In this document: one piece after another, positions 25,285 to 36,800 of the stretch
Layout: every line of letters begins with the position of its first letter
How positions within the stretch are numbered: the first letter of the stretch is position 1
NCBI GenBank assembly: GCA_045807745.1
Contig: JBJMGT010000018.1
Location: forward strand, 1 to 64,000
Length of the DNA stretch: 64,000 nucleotides
Source of the DNA: QHXQ01 sp045807745
Lineage (GTDB): Bacteria; Acidobacteriota; Blastocatellia; Pyrinomonadales; Pyrinomonadaceae
Reading direction: 5' to 3'
Notes under the pieces: generated by a model
Database searches by the model: none
What the model was told of the DNA's origin: nothing
What the model saw: only the letters and a program-made list of their open reading frames with translations
Made by a program: the position numbers and the translations under genes

Positions 25285-27018
25285 TTAAGTGGTCGCTTCC
25301 GGCAACGGGCGCGAGGACTGTTCCGGAGCAGGCCCGATCACTTGCATCTCTTCGATGGGCCGGAACTCGTAAGCCTCCCACGTGACGATGGGCGTGCTGG
25401 CGAAGTTCTCGGTCGGCGGCGGCGAGAGCGTGCGCCACTCTAAGCCGGTCGCCGGCCAAGGATTCGGCGCGGCGAACTTGCCGTAGCGCATTGACCAGAG
25501 GAAGTAGATGCCGGGAATCAACAGCCCGAAGCCGAGAATGGAAGCGCCCGCCGTTGACATCACATTCAGCACTTGAAACTCTTCGGCGTAAGCGTGGTAG
25601 CGGCGCGGCATGCCCATGTAGCCCGCGAGAAACAGCGGGAAGAAGGTCAGGTTGAACCCGACGAAGACGACCAGCGCCGAGAAACGCCCCCATCCTTCCG
25701 GGTACATGCGCCCCGTGATCTTCGGCCACCAGTAATGTAAGCCCCCCAGATAGCCCATCAGCGAGCCGCCGACCATGATGTAGTGGAAGTGCGCGACGAT
25801 AAAGTAGGTGTCGGTCAGATGCACGTCCATGCCGAGCGCGGCGAGGAAGAGACCCGTCAGGCCGCCGAGCGTAAACAACCCGATGAAGCCCAAGGCGTAG
25901 AGCATCGGCGTGTCGTAAGAGATTGAGCCTTTGTAGAGCGTCGCCGTCCAATTGAAGACCTTGATGGCCGAAGGAATCGCCACCGCGAAGCTGACGAACG
26001 AGAAGATCATGCCGGCGTAGACTGACTGGCTCGACGTGAACAGGTGATGCCCCCAGACGAGGAAGCCAAAGACCGCAATCGCCAGACTGGAGAAGGCGAC
26101 GAACGAATAGCCAAAGATGTTCTTGCGCGAGAAGGTCGCCACGATCTCGCTGACCACGCCCATCGAAGGCAGGATCATGATGTAGACGGCCGGGTGCGAG
26201 TAGAACCAGAACATGTGCTGGAACAGGACTGGGTCGCCGCCCAAGCGCGGATCGAAGATGCCGATGTGCGCGAGCCGCTCAAGCGCGACGAGCAAGATCG
26301 TGATCGCGATGACCGGCGTGCCTAAGACCATGATCAGGCTCGTCGCGTAGTGCGCCCAGATAAAGAGCGGCAGGCGAAACCACGTCATGCCGGGCGCGCG
26401 CATCGTGTGAATGGTGACGATGAAGTTCAAGCCCGTCAGGATCGACGAGAAGCCGTTGACGAAGATGCCGAGACCCGCGACGACGACGTAAGTGTTCGAG
26501 AACGTCGTGCTGTAAGGCACGTAGAACGTCCAGCCGGTGTCAACGCCGCCGTTCAAGAGCGCCCAGATGGTGAGGATGCCGCCCGCTAGATAGATATACC
26601 AACTGAGCAGATTGATGCGCGGGAAGGCCAAGTCCTTCGCGCCGATCATGAGCGGCACGAGGAAATTGCCGAGCACGGCCGGAATCGACGGGATCAGGAA
26701 AAAGAAGACCATGATGATCCCGTGTTGGGTGAATAGCTTGTTGTAGGTCTGTGACTGTACGAGATCGCCTGCGGGCGTCAACAATTCCAGCCGGATCGCG
26801 ATGGCGTATGCGCCGCCGAGGGCGAAGAAGACCGTGATCGACGCGAGATAAAGAAGCGCGATGCGCTTGTGATCCTTCGTCAACAGCCACGACTTGATGC
26901 CGTAGTGCGCGTTGATGTAGTTCGCGTGCGCGAATCGGCTGCGCCACTCCGGCGAGTCGGCCGGTGGCGGCGCTGTGCCGGACACGACCGGGTTAATTGG
27001 GGTATCTGCTGCGCTCAT
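25285..27018 (-). CDS. ctaD: Cytochrome c oxidase subunit I, A2-type
   Basis: A 577-residue catalytic subunit that reduces O2 to water and pumps protons. All metal ligands are visible: low-spin haem His in TQHGIIMVFFFL, CuB His in FYSHPAVY with the cross-linking Tyr, WGHHLFTS (two CuB His) and VAHFHYIMVGG (both haem His). Where A1-type enzymes have Glu in HPEVY, this has Ala preceded by Tyr-Ser (YSHPAVY), the mark of A2-type haem-copper oxidases. Twelve or more helices cover about 45-510. It follows subunit II by 39 nt. Confidence 0.97.
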   Translation of the reverse strand: MSAADTPINPVVSGTAPPPADSPEWRSRFAHANYINAHYGIKSWLLTKDHKRIALLYLASITVFFALGGAYAIAIRLELLTPAGDLVQSQTYNKLFTQHGIIMVFFFLIPSIPAVLGNFLVPLMIGAKDLAFPRINLLSWYIYLAGGILTIWALLNGGVDTGWTFYVPYSTTFSNTYVVVAGLGIFVNGFSSILTGLNFIVTIHTMRAPGMTWFRLPLFIWAHYATSLIMVLGTPVIAITILLVALERLAHIGIFDPRLGGDPVLFQHMFWFYSHPAVYIMILPSMGVVSEIVATFSRKNIFGYSFVAFSSLAIAVFGFLVWGHHLFTSSQSVYAGMIFSFVSFAVAIPSAIKVFNWTATLYKGSISYDTPMLYALGFIGLFTLGGLTGLFLAALGMDVHLTDTYFIVAHFHYIMVGGSLMGYLGGLHYWWPKITGRMYPEGWGRFSALVVFVGFNLTFFPLFLAGYMGMPRRYHAYAEEFQVLNVMSTAGASILGFGLLIPGIYFLWSMRYGKFAAPNPWPATGLEWRTLSPPPTENFASTPIVTWEAYEFRPIEEMQVIGPAPEQSSRPLPEATT

Positions 27019-27057
27019 AAGGCCTCGATGAATGACTGACGAATAATGCGCCGCCGT

Positions 27058-28188
27058 TTAATGCGGCGGTTGATTGCTGTGCGGCGTATTCGCGTTTGCG
27101 CCGGTGCGCGGCGACGTTGCGTTGAGCGGATTCGACCGCTGCGTATTGGGGTTGATGCCGCTCGTGGTCGTCGAGTTTGGCGCAGGTGCAGCTGTGTTCG
27201 TTGTACTGCCGCCCGTCGCTGCTGCTGCGCCCGGTGTTGCGTTGAGCGAGCGGATGTAAGCGATCAAGTCCAAGATTTGCTCTTCCGTTACCTGCCCACG
27301 GAATGACGGCATCAGCACCGTGCCGAAACCGAGCACGCGCTTGTTCTGCGGGTCGAGGATCGACTCGCGGATGTATGCTTCGTCGGCGACGACCTCTTGC
27401 CCGTTGTCCAGCTTCTGCGGCTTGCCGAAGACGCCCGTCAGGATAGGCCCGCGCCCCTGTGCATCCAGCTTATGACACGAGGCGCAGCCCAGACTTTGGA
27501 ACAGCTTCTCGCCCTGCGCGGCGGGTGATTCCGACGCGCCGCCGGAGAGCCACGCCTGATACTCGGTCGGGTCTTGCACGACGACCCAGCCGTTCATGCC
27601 CGAATGGTTCGTGCCGCAGTACTCGGTGCAGAACAGATGGAAGCGGCCGGTCTTCGTCGCCTGAAACCAGAGATAGGTGTAACGACCGGGCACCACATCT
27701 GCACGCACGCGGAACGCGGGCACGGCGAAGGCGTGGATCACGTCCTCGGTCGTCATCGTCAACTTCACTTTCGCCCCGACGGGCACGTGCAGCTCGTTGA
27801 TCTCGCGCAAGCCTTCCGTATGTTGGAACTTCCACATCCACTGTTTGCCGACGACGAAAATTTCAATCGCATCGCGCGGCGGCCGGTAGAGCGCAAAGTA
27901 GAGACTCGCGCCCCACACGAAGATCGTCATCGCGATCAAAAGCGGCGTGACTGTCCAGAGCGTCTCAAGGACGAGCGAGCCTTCGACGGGGCGCGGCAAC
28001 TCATCGGGTGAGCGCCGGCGATAGCGCACGGCGAAGTAGAAGATGAGCACCACAACGAGCATGGAGAAAAAGAGCGTGATGATAATCAGATAGAGATAGA
28101 GCGCGTCCACGTGGCCCGCGATGGTCGAAGCCTGTTCGGGCGTGAATGGCAGATGCGGCAGATCGAGCTTGGGTAAAGGAATCTGCAT
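27058..28188 (-). CDS. ctaC: Cytochrome c oxidase subunit II with fused cytochrome c
   Basis: A 376-residue subunit. Two transmembrane helices (about 28-55 and 75-100) precede a CuA cupredoxin domain with the complete CxxxCxxxHxxM site (CTEYCGTNHSGM, about 200). A C-terminal cytochrome c domain follows with CASCH (about 240) and an axial Met region (LMPSFRGQ), so this is a caa3-type oxidase. The final 60 residues are low-complexity Asn/Thr/Pro/Ala, an unusual disordered tail. It accepts electrons from ACIII or a soluble cytochrome. It starts 6 nt after the SCO gene ends, leaving the order SCO-II-I-III-IV. Confidence 0.96.
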   Translation of the reverse strand: MQIPLPKLDLPHLPFTPEQASTIAGHVDALYLYLIIITLFFSMLVVVLIFYFAVRYRRRSPDELPRPVEGSLVLETLWTVTPLLIAMTIFVWGASLYFALYRPPRDAIEIFVVGKQWMWKFQHTEGLREINELHVPVGAKVKLTMTTEDVIHAFAVPAFRVRADVVPGRYTYLWFQATKTGRFHLFCTEYCGTNHSGMNGWVVVQDPTEYQAWLSGGASESPAAQGEKLFQSLGCASCHKLDAQGRGPILTGVFGKPQKLDNGQEVVADEAYIRESILDPQNKRVLGFGTVLMPSFRGQVTEEQILDLIAYIRSLNATPGAAAATGGSTTNTAAPAPNSTTTSGINPNTQRSNPLNATSPRTGANANTPHSNQPPH

Positions 28189-28193
28189 TACGA

Positions 28194-29093
28194 TTAAGCC
28201 GTCCCTCCTGCTGCTGCTGCCGCGCTCTCGGCAGGCACGGGCCGCGGTTTGTAGCGGCGCAAGATCAGGATCAGTGTCAAGAGACCCAACACGGTGATGA
28301 TGCCGGCCAGCCGCATGACGTTCATGATGACCGGGCCGTAGCGGCCGGTCGTCGGGTCGTAGTGATAGCAGTAGAGCAGCAACTGATCGACGGGCGAGCC
28401 GATCTTACCGGCCGACGCTTCCACCAGACCGAGCCGCAGTTCGCGCGGCGGATATTCGACGCCGTAAAAGTAGTGCGACAACTTGCCTTGCTGTGTCGCC
28501 AACATGATGCCGCTCGCGTGCGCGAACTGATCGGTCTGCGCGTCGTAGGCAAAGCGGAAGCCGACCGCATCGGCCAGCGCATCAATCGCCGTCTTATCGC
28601 CCGTCAGAAAATGCCAGCCGCCGTTCGTGGCGGGCTTGCGATAATCACCGAGCACGAGCTTTTTCTTCTTCTGCGCATCGACGGGGCCTTCGCGCGGGTC
28701 GAAGCTGACCACGACCACATCGAAATCGCGCCCCGGCTCAAATGGCACTTCGCGCAAGCCACCGATGAGACCGGCCAAGACCTGATTGCACAGCATCGGG
28801 CAGTTGTAATAGACGAGCGCGAGCGCGACGGGTCGATGCCCGAAATAATCGCCGAGCTTCACCGCTTGCCCCGCCTCGTCGCGAAATGGTGTCTCAAGCG
28901 GCAACTCTCGGCCTAAGTGCTGCTCGATGCGTATGTCCTTTAGGATCGGCGCGGCGTTACTGCTCGTCGTCGCCTGCCGCACGGGCGGCTGCGCGTACTG
29001 AGCAAGAGTGAGCAGTGAGCAGTGAGCAGTGAGCAGTAAGACACTGATCACGCGCAGCACTAACCGGCTCATCTTTTGCCATTCAATCCGCAT
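28194..29093 (-). CDS. SCO1/SenC copper chaperone for cytochrome oxidase
   Basis: A 299-residue protein from the ATG at 29093; a GTG at 29111 and an ATG at 29072 are alternatives and none has a good SD. The N-terminal signal peptide (LLLTAHCSLLTLAQ) is encoded by GCTCACT heptamer repeats. The thioredoxin-like SCO domain has the Cu-binding CPMLC (YYNCPMLCNQVL, about 120) and the conserved His (DQFAHASGIML). A C-terminal helix at about 265-288 (GIITVLGLLTLILIL) anchors it. SCO proteins insert copper into CuA of subunit II, the next gene. Confidence 0.92.
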   Translation of the reverse strand: MRIEWQKMSRLVLRVISVLLLTAHCSLLTLAQYAQPPVRQATTSSNAAPILKDIRIEQHLGRELPLETPFRDEAGQAVKLGDYFGHRPVALALVYYNCPMLCNQVLAGLIGGLREVPFEPGRDFDVVVVSFDPREGPVDAQKKKKLVLGDYRKPATNGGWHFLTGDKTAIDALADAVGFRFAYDAQTDQFAHASGIMLATQQGKLSHYFYGVEYPPRELRLGLVEASAGKIGSPVDQLLLYCYHYDPTTGRYGPVIMNVMRLAGIITVLGLLTLILILRRYKPRPVPAESAAAAAGGTA

Positions 29094-29124
29094 ATTCTTT
29101 TTACTGCTCACCGCTTACTGATCT
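29008..29124. repeat. GCAGTGA heptamer hairpin H6 overlapping two genes
   Basis: Four to five copies of GTGAGCA in the left arm (29008-29040) face GCTCACC-GCTTACT in the right arm (29098-29124). The left arm encodes the SCO signal peptide. The right arm contains the stop codon (29115-29117) of the upstream gene. ATATTCTTTTTACTG marks the start of the right arm. Confidence 0.75.
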
Positions 29125-29708
29125 CGTTTCTCCGTCTGTCGCCCGGCGCTGGAGTAAGACGGTACGTCCATACCACCGTTGACGGTCGGCTCGCCCGGTG
29201 CGCTCTGCTGGCGCGCGGGCAGATTCTGTTGCAAGAGGCGCTGCATCGCATCGTCAATCGGCACACGCATCACGTGCGTGCTCGGATCGGGCGTCCCGTA
29301 GGTGTGCAAATCGTAATCGTATTTTTCGCGCAGCAGCCGCCATTCTTCGTCGGGCGCTTTCAACGTCAGATCGTAGCGCGGGTCTTTCGCATCCGGGGCG
29401 TCGAGCACGCGGTCGCCGGGCGCGCCTTGCAGGTGCGGGACACCGGCGGCCGGCTGCCGCTCTACGGGGTTGCGCGCCAGTGGGCTATGAAACTCCTTAT
29501 CCTCGTTGCGCCCCTCGCGTTTCTCGAAATACTTGTATAGCCCGAACATCAACCCAATGGTCACAAGGCCGAAGAGGCCGAGCGCGAAGACGAATGTGGC
29601 GACGCCTTTGACGCTCACGTCCGACTCTTCATGCATCACATCCGGATTCTCGATGTGCCGCACGTCCGGCGTAACGGTGACATGAACTTTCTTGCCAAAG
29701 ACTGCCAT
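29115..29708 (-). CDS. One-helix membrane protein of the ACIII-oxidase operon, function unknown
   Basis: A 197-residue protein; I prefer the ATG at 29708 (MAVFGKKVHVTV) over an upstream TTG. One transmembrane helix at about 38-62 (TFVFALGLFGLVTIGLMFGL) is followed by a 130-residue hydrophilic part with several Asp-Pro turns (VLDAPDAKDPRYDLTLKAPD) and a conserved-looking stretch of residues that ends in a helical segment (VMRVPIDDAMQRLLQQNL). There is no haem or metal motif. Its position between actF and SCO suggests a supercomplex accessory or assembly factor. I do not recognise a named family. The C-terminal codons lie in a heptamer repeat. Confidence 0.75.
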   Translation of the reverse strand: MAVFGKKVHVTVTPDVRHIENPDVMHEESDVSVKGVATFVFALGLFGLVTIGLMFGLYKYFEKREGRNEDKEFHSPLARNPVERQPAAGVPHLQGAPGDRVLDAPDAKDPRYDLTLKAPDEEWRLLREKYDYDLHTYGTPDPSTHVMRVPIDDAMQRLLQQNLPARQQSAPGEPTVNGGMDVPSYSSAGRQTEKRDQ

Positions 29709-29783
29709 CTCAGTTCCGCCCTTCAATCTCGAAAACTTGATCTCAACGACCCATCAGGCAATTCACTTTTGCCTTTTGCCTTC

Positions 29784-31070
29784 TCAGTGATGCCCGTGCA
29801 CCTGTTCGAGCGCGCCCTCTAGTCCCTCGTCGCCGAGCGGCAGGAGCGGGCGCGATTTCAGTTGCCGCGCGAAGTACCACAGCCACAAGCCGCCGACAGC
29901 GACGGGCGCGACGAAGTAGAGTGCGTAAGCGACGACGCGCGCGCCGCCCGTCATTGCGCCCGGCGTTTCTGGAAAGACCGTGTGGCTCGGCGCGATCAGC
30001 CAGAACAGATCGACGACGCGCGCCGCGAGCACTAACAATGCGACCAGTACGAGTTTGCCCGCGTGCCGTTTCAGATTGCGCGACAGCAGGATGATGAACG
30101 GCAGCGCGAAATGGAAGACGACGATGAAGAGCGCCACATATTGCCAACCGCCGCGCACACGGTGCAAGTACCAGGTGATCTCTTCCGGCAGATTACCCGA
30201 CCAGACGATCAGGAACTGGGAGTATGCGAAGTAGGCCCAGAGCATGACGAAAGCCAGCAAGAGCTTCCCATGATCGTGCAGATGGCGCGGCTGATAGACA
30301 TCGCCGAGCCGCCCATCCGATTTGACGAAGAACGCCTCGACCGAGATGGCGAAGGCGAGCGCGGACAAACCCCAGCCGACCATGATGAGCAAGCCCCAGA
30401 TGGTCGAAAACCATTCCGGCTCAAGCGTCATCGTCCAATCAATCGCGGCGAAGGTGACGGTCAACCCGAACAGCAGGATGCCGGGCCCGCTCACGTTCTG
30501 CATCCGCTCTTTTAATGAACGGCGCACGCGCGGGTCGGACATCTCGTCCTGTTCACGTGACCACTTGCTTAAGAGGTGTGCGAGCGCGTACCAGACGACG
30601 AAGTAGAAGATGGCGCGCGCGACGAAGAGCATAGGGTTCAGGTACAACCTCTGCTTGTGCTGAATCGCGTGGCTCTCGGCAATGACGCTTTTGATCGTCC
30701 AAGGGTACAAGTGGTTCGTGAACATGCCGGCGAGGATGGGCAGAAACAGCACCGCCAGCAACGGCAGCACGCGCGTCGCGGCTTCAAAGATGCGCCGGAG
30801 CACCACGCCCCAACCGCCGCCCGACAGATGGTGCAACATCATGATGGCGAGCGAGCCGACCGAGATGCCCGTCCAGAGCATGAAGCCGACGAGATATGCG
30901 CGAAAGACGTGCGACAGGTCGAAGGGCAGGACGTGGAGCGCACTCAGCGCACCGCCGAGGCCGAGCAAGACGAGACCGGCGAGACCGACGAATAGGCTCG
31001 TCCCTTCAAGCCGGTCAAGGGCTGCGGGCGGAGTGTAACTGCGCGCGTCTGCTGTCACGTGTGCGGCCAT
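29784..31070 (-). CDS. actF: Alternative complex III membrane subunit ActF
   Basis: A 428-residue polytopic protein with about ten helices, a smaller paralogue of ActC in the NrfD/PsrC superfamily. The ATG at 31070 shares its A with the stop TGA of actE (ATG/TGA overlap), and GGAGGAG lies just upstream. Visible features include the paired-helix motif HLSGGGWGVVLRRIFEAATR, HALYPWTIK-like loop residues (HLYPWTIKS) and FAAIDWTMTLEPEWFS. In ACIII, ActF lies in the membrane next to ActC and helps form the proton path. Its neighbours confirm the assignment. Confidence 0.93.
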   Translation of the reverse strand: MAAHVTADARSYTPPAALDRLEGTSLFVGLAGLVLLGLGGALSALHVLPFDLSHVFRAYLVGFMLWTGISVGSLAIMMLHHLSGGGWGVVLRRIFEAATRVLPLLAVLFLPILAGMFTNHLYPWTIKSVIAESHAIQHKQRLYLNPMLFVARAIFYFVVWYALAHLLSKWSREQDEMSDPRVRRSLKERMQNVSGPGILLFGLTVTFAAIDWTMTLEPEWFSTIWGLLIMVGWGLSALAFAISVEAFFVKSDGRLGDVYQPRHLHDHGKLLLAFVMLWAYFAYSQFLIVWSGNLPEEITWYLHRVRGGWQYVALFIVVFHFALPFIILLSRNLKRHAGKLVLVALLVLAARVVDLFWLIAPSHTVFPETPGAMTGGARVVAYALYFVAPVAVGGLWLWYFARQLKSRPLLPLGDEGLEGALEQVHGHH

Positions 31071-31927
31071 CAGTGATGCTCTCCTCCGCCTGCTGTGTGT
31101 GCGCCGGGCTGCGCCTGCTGCAACTTCGCCGGATCGACTTGGCTCGCGTTCACCTGTTGACTCAACTGCAACGCGCGGACGTAAGCGATGATCGCCCAAC
31201 GATCCTGCACAGGAATTTGCGCGGCGTAATCAGGCATCGCGCCCCAACCATTTGTGATCACGTCGAAGAAATGCCCGACCGGCGCTTGGCGCAATTGATC
31301 CGTGTGATAAGAGGGCGGCCGCCGGAAGCCGCGGCGCACGATCATGCCGTCGCCATAGCCGGTCGCGCCGTGACACATGGCGCAGTAAATCTGAAAACGC
31401 TCTTGCCCCCGTGCAAGCACCGGTTGCGTGATGGGGAACGGGAACATGGTCGCATCTTGATCGCCACCAGCCGCGCCGCCCGTCTCGCCCTGTCGTTGGC
31501 CCACATTTCCACCTGCGTTGCCGCGCACATTCGTGTCGCCGCCGCCCGGCAGTTGCCCATTTGTGCCGCCCTGCAAGTTCGGCGTGCTCGTCTGCATGAC
31601 TACTTGCGTCGTCCCGCCCGTCTGTGCGTTCAACTGACCCGATTGTGCGCCGCCGTTGCCCTTCCCCGTGTAGAGCAACTTATCCTCGCGCAAGTAACCG
31701 CGCGGGACTGTGCCCGCGACGAGCGGGCGCGACGATAGCCCGTCGTCAAACGACTTGCTCGCCTCGTAAACTTCGTAGCGTGGCTGATCCTGCATATCCA
31801 TGCGACACGCCGCGCCGAAGAGCAGCAAGCCACAGGTAGCAAAGAGCAGCCCGCACCGCTCGCGCCGTGGCCGTGTCTGACCTCTGACCTCTGACCTCTG
31901 ACCGCTGCTCTGCTCAGTATTCCACAT
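31070..31927 (-). CDS. actE: Alternative complex III mono-haem cytochrome c, ActE
   Basis: A 285-residue lipoprotein. The hydrophobic segment LLFATCGLLLFGAAC gives a lipobox-like cysteine (about 41). A low-complexity Gly/Gln/Asn/Thr linker (about 90-165) precedes a class I cytochrome c domain with CAMCH (about 182) and an axial Met candidate in GWGAMPDYAAQIP. It carries electrons from the ACIII iron-sulphur chain to the oxidase. The first 25 residues, before the signal peptide, are encoded by GGTCAGA heptamer repeats and are probably non-functional padding. It overlaps actD by 14 bp and actF by 1 bp. Confidence 0.93.
   Translation of the reverse strand: MWNTEQSSGQRSEVRGQTRPRRERCGLLFATCGLLLFGAACRMDMQDQPRYEVYEASKSFDDGLSSRPLVAGTVPRGYLREDKLLYTGKGNGGAQSGQLNAQTGGTTQVVMQTSTPNLQGGTNGQLPGGGDTNVRGNAGGNVGQRQGETGGAAGGDQDATMFPFPITQPVLARGQERFQIYCAMCHGATGYGDGMIVRRGFRRPPSYHTDQLRQAPVGHFFDVITNGWGAMPDYAAQIPVQDRWAIIAYVRALQLSQQVNASQVDPAKLQQAQPGAHTAGGGEHH
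31877..31905. repeat. GGTCAGA heptamer repeat (H7), single arm in actE
   Basis: Four tandem 7-mers (CTGACCT on the plus strand) lie 9 nt past the actD stop codon and inside the actE N-terminal coding region, giving residues SGQRSEVRGQ. No opposing arm was found. Confidence 0.7.
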
Positions 31928-32458
31928 CTGTCACCTCACGTGGCCCGAGGCTGCGCAAGAACTCGGCCGTCGCTGCGCGCTCGAACTTGTCGTCGCGCGA
32001 TTCGACGAGCAGGAAGAAACTGTCGCGCGAGGCGAGCGCGAAGTTCGGCGTGTTGAAGACCGGGTGATAAGGTTCGGGCAGCCCGTTCAATGCGAGCATG
32101 CCAAAGATGCCTGCGAGCGCCGCGCACAAGACCGTCACCTCGAACGTGATCGGAATAAAGGCCGGCCAACTGTTCAAGGGCTTGCCACCGACGTTCAAGG
32201 GATAGTTGATGACCGAGAGATACCACTGCATGCCGAAGCCCGCGACGAGGCCAAAGATACCGCCGATCAAGACGATGAGCGGCATGTTCGTGTGGTGCAT
32301 ACCGATGGCTTCCGACAGTTCTTCGACCGGATAGGGCGAGAAGGCGTCGATGCGGCGATAGCCGGCTTCGCGCACGGCGCGCGTCGCGTTGACCGCGTCG
32401 GTCGGGTTGTCGAACTCGGCCATCAGCCCGTAGAAGGGCGGCCGCTCTTTGCGTTTCT

Positions 32459-32462
<4 letters not shown>
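31914..32462 (-). CDS. actD: Alternative complex III subunit ActD (DUF3341)
   Basis: A 182-residue protein with two central helices (about 60-82, VLIGGIFGLVAGFGMQWYL, and 100-125). A cytoplasmic N-terminal ferredoxin-like fold opens with YGLMAEFDNPTDAVNATRAV and continues YRRIDAFSPYPVEELSEAIG, the standard DUF3341 signature. It binds ActC and shields the membrane arm. The C-terminal segment (DDKFERAATAEFLRSLGPRE) matches the family. It overlaps actC by 4 bp (ATGA) and actE by 14 bp. Confidence 0.95.
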
Positions 32463-33859
<1,397 letters not shown>

Positions 33860-33865
33860 AACTTT

Positions 33866-36800
33866 TTAAGCCCCTCGAATCTCCGGGTTCGGGTTGCGCA
33901 AGGCCGACAGGTAGGTCGTGCGCGGGCGCGTGTTCAACTCCGCCAGCAGGCTATAGTTGCGCGACTCGCGTTGCCACTTCGAGACGCCGCTCTGCTTATC
34001 GTTCAAGTTGCCGAAGATGATCGCGTTGGTCGGACACGCCGCCTGGCACGCGGTCACGATCTCGCCGTCGCGCACTTGCCGGCCGTCTTCTTTCTCCGAC
34101 TCGATCTTCGCGGCCTGTATGCGCTGGATGCAGTAGGTGCATTTCTCCATCACGCCGCGCGAGCGTACCGACACTTCCGGATTGCGCATCAGCTTCAGGC
34201 TGGGCGTGTTCCAATCCTGAAACAGCAGGAAGTTGAAGCGGCGCACCTTGTAGGGGCAGTTGTTCGAGCAGTACCGCGTGCCGACGCAGCGGTTGTAGAC
34301 CATGTTGTTCGTGCCTTCGGCGTCGTGCACGGTGGCGTTGACGGGGCAGACAGGCTCGCACGGCGCGTTCTCGCAGTGCATACACGGCACGGGCATGAAA
34401 TAGACGCCGTCGGGGTTCTCTGCGAGGCCCTTGAAGTAAGCGTCCACGCGCAACCAGTGCATCTCGCGGCGGCGCGCAACCTGCTCTTTGCCGACGACCG
34501 GGATGTTGTTCTCCGACTGGCACGCGATGATGCACGAGTTACAACCGACGCACGCCATCGTGTCAATCGCCATGCCCCACTTGTAGCCCTCGTAGGGGAA
34601 ACCGCCGCGATCATAAAGCGTGTCATCAGGGCCTGGTTCTTCGTGCGTCTGTGTGCCGATGCCTTCGCCGAGCGGCTTGGTCGTGCCTTCTTCGGGCTGC
34701 TCGCCCGCGCCCTCGCGCACGATCTGGCTGTGCGTCTCGCCGCCGTGCAGATATTGGTCAAGCGTCTTGGAGATGACGATCTCGCGCCCTTCCATGTTGA
34801 AGTGGAGTTGCGTGCCGACGAGTTGATACGTGTCGCCGGTCGCTGCGACTTGCGCGCCCGTCGCCAGCCAAGGCGTATCGGCGAAGCGGAGTTGATAGAC
34901 GTTGAAGCCGACGGGATTCTGCGGCGTGCCCGCGCCGACGCGCCCCACGCGCGTGCGCCCGTAGCCGAGATGCACGGTGACGACATCATCGGGCTGCCCC
35001 GGCAGAATGAAGATCGGCAGGTTGAGCGACTGCCCACGATGAGTCACCGTGATCATCGGGGCCATGTACTCGATGCCCTTGTAGGTCGCAACGTCCTCTT
35101 CCTTACCTACGTTGAAAAGTTTGCGCGCCGTGGCGGGGCTAACGTGCGCCGCGTTGTCCCAACATAGTTTCGTCAAAGGCTTCGGCAACTCTTGCAGCCA
35201 ACCGTTGTTCGCGTGCCGACCGTCATAGATTGACGGGTCAGGCCGGAACACGATCTCGAATTGCCCGCCGCCCGCGGCCGGTGTCGCTGCGGGTTGATTC
35301 GCGGCGTTGGCGTTGGCATTGAGCGCGACCGTCTTCTCTTTCGCCGCCGTGCCCGCAATGATGCCGTCATGGACGGCGCGTCGCCACGCGCGCTCGAAGT
35401 CGCCGCTCATCTGTGTTTGCGTGCGCCAGTAATCGCGCACGATGTCGTAGCCGCTCTTTTCCGGCGTGTCGGTGAAGGCGGAGAGGAATTCGAGCGCGCT
35501 GCGCCCGCGATAGAGCGGCGCGATCAAGGGTTGGATGATCGAGACCGTGCCGTCGTAGGCGCGCGCGTCGCCCCACGCTTCGAGGAAGTGCGCTTCGGGC
35601 ACGTGCCACTGACACCACTCAGAGGTCTCGTCGAAATGCAGACCGAGATGCACGGTCAGTTTCTTCGCATCGAACAGCTTCTTCAGCTTGTCCTGAAAAT
35701 AAAAATCGGCCGGCGCGTTATAGACCGGGTTGCCGCCGACGATGACCAGCATCTCGACCTGATTGTTATAGATGTCGTTCGCGAGCGCGCGCAGGTCTTC
35801 GATCTGATCGACGGGCTTATCGTTCGGATAGAACGCGAGCGGGTCGGTATAGACGACCGTCTGCCCGACGTTGCCGAGCGCAGCGTTCATCTGGTGCGCG
35901 AGCGCATGCACGGCCGGCGGCGCGTAGTCGCCAGGAATCACGATAGACTTACTGCGCGCACCTTGCAGGTCTTTTGCAATCGCCGCAATGGCATCCGCGT
36001 GCGGCACAGTACCGCCCGGAGTGACGCGGTAATTGATGGCTGGCTCGTTCTGATTAGATGTTTGACCCGCAGCACCAGCCGGCGCGTTATTTCCCTGCAC
36101 GCCCAGCGCGGCGGCAAGCGCGCGGGCAAACGATTCCAACTCGCTCGGCTTGATCGCAAAGCGATGGTCGGCAACCGCGCCCGTGTTCGACGGCGTCGTC
36201 TCGACGGCGTAGAGCCGGTTCATCGCCGTCTGTCCTTCGATGACGCGGCGGCGGTCGATGAAGTCGCGCGCGTAGCGCAGGTCGCCGGGGCCGGCGGCGA
36301 GGAAATCGGAATCGAGCGAGACGACGCGATCAGCGCGGTCAAAACGATAGACGGTGTTGACGGGTTGCCCGAACGCGAGCGCCGCGCCCGCGGCGGCCGC
36401 GTGCCCGCCGACCGGCTCGTAGCTGTGCCAGCGCGCCTGCGGCAGCGCCGTCAGAATCTGTTTCAAGAGCGCCGCCATCGTCGGCGACGTGACCGTCTCG
36501 GTCAGGATGCGTAGGCCCGCGCCCTGCTTCTCTTTCAATTTGTCGAGTGTGGTGCGTGCGTCGGCGAGGAATGAAGTATAGGGGCGCACCTCGCCGCGAT
36601 ACTGCACTGTCTCGGAGCGGTCGGGGTCGTAGAGCGTCAGGAGCGAGGCAATGGAGAAGATGTCGGTCGCGCCGAGACTGCCGGGGTGTAGTTCGTTGCC
36701 TTCGGCGTGCGTCGGCCGCCCTTCGTTGCTGCGCACAAGCAAACCCGTCGCGCCCTTCGGATGCGGCATCGCGGTCGCAAAGAATAGGGGCTTGCCCGGC

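Noticed and set aside
35261..36514. 417-codon plus-strand frame opposite actB
   Set aside because: Antisense shadow with low-complexity Arg/Val/Asp composition; ActB motifs occupy the other strand.
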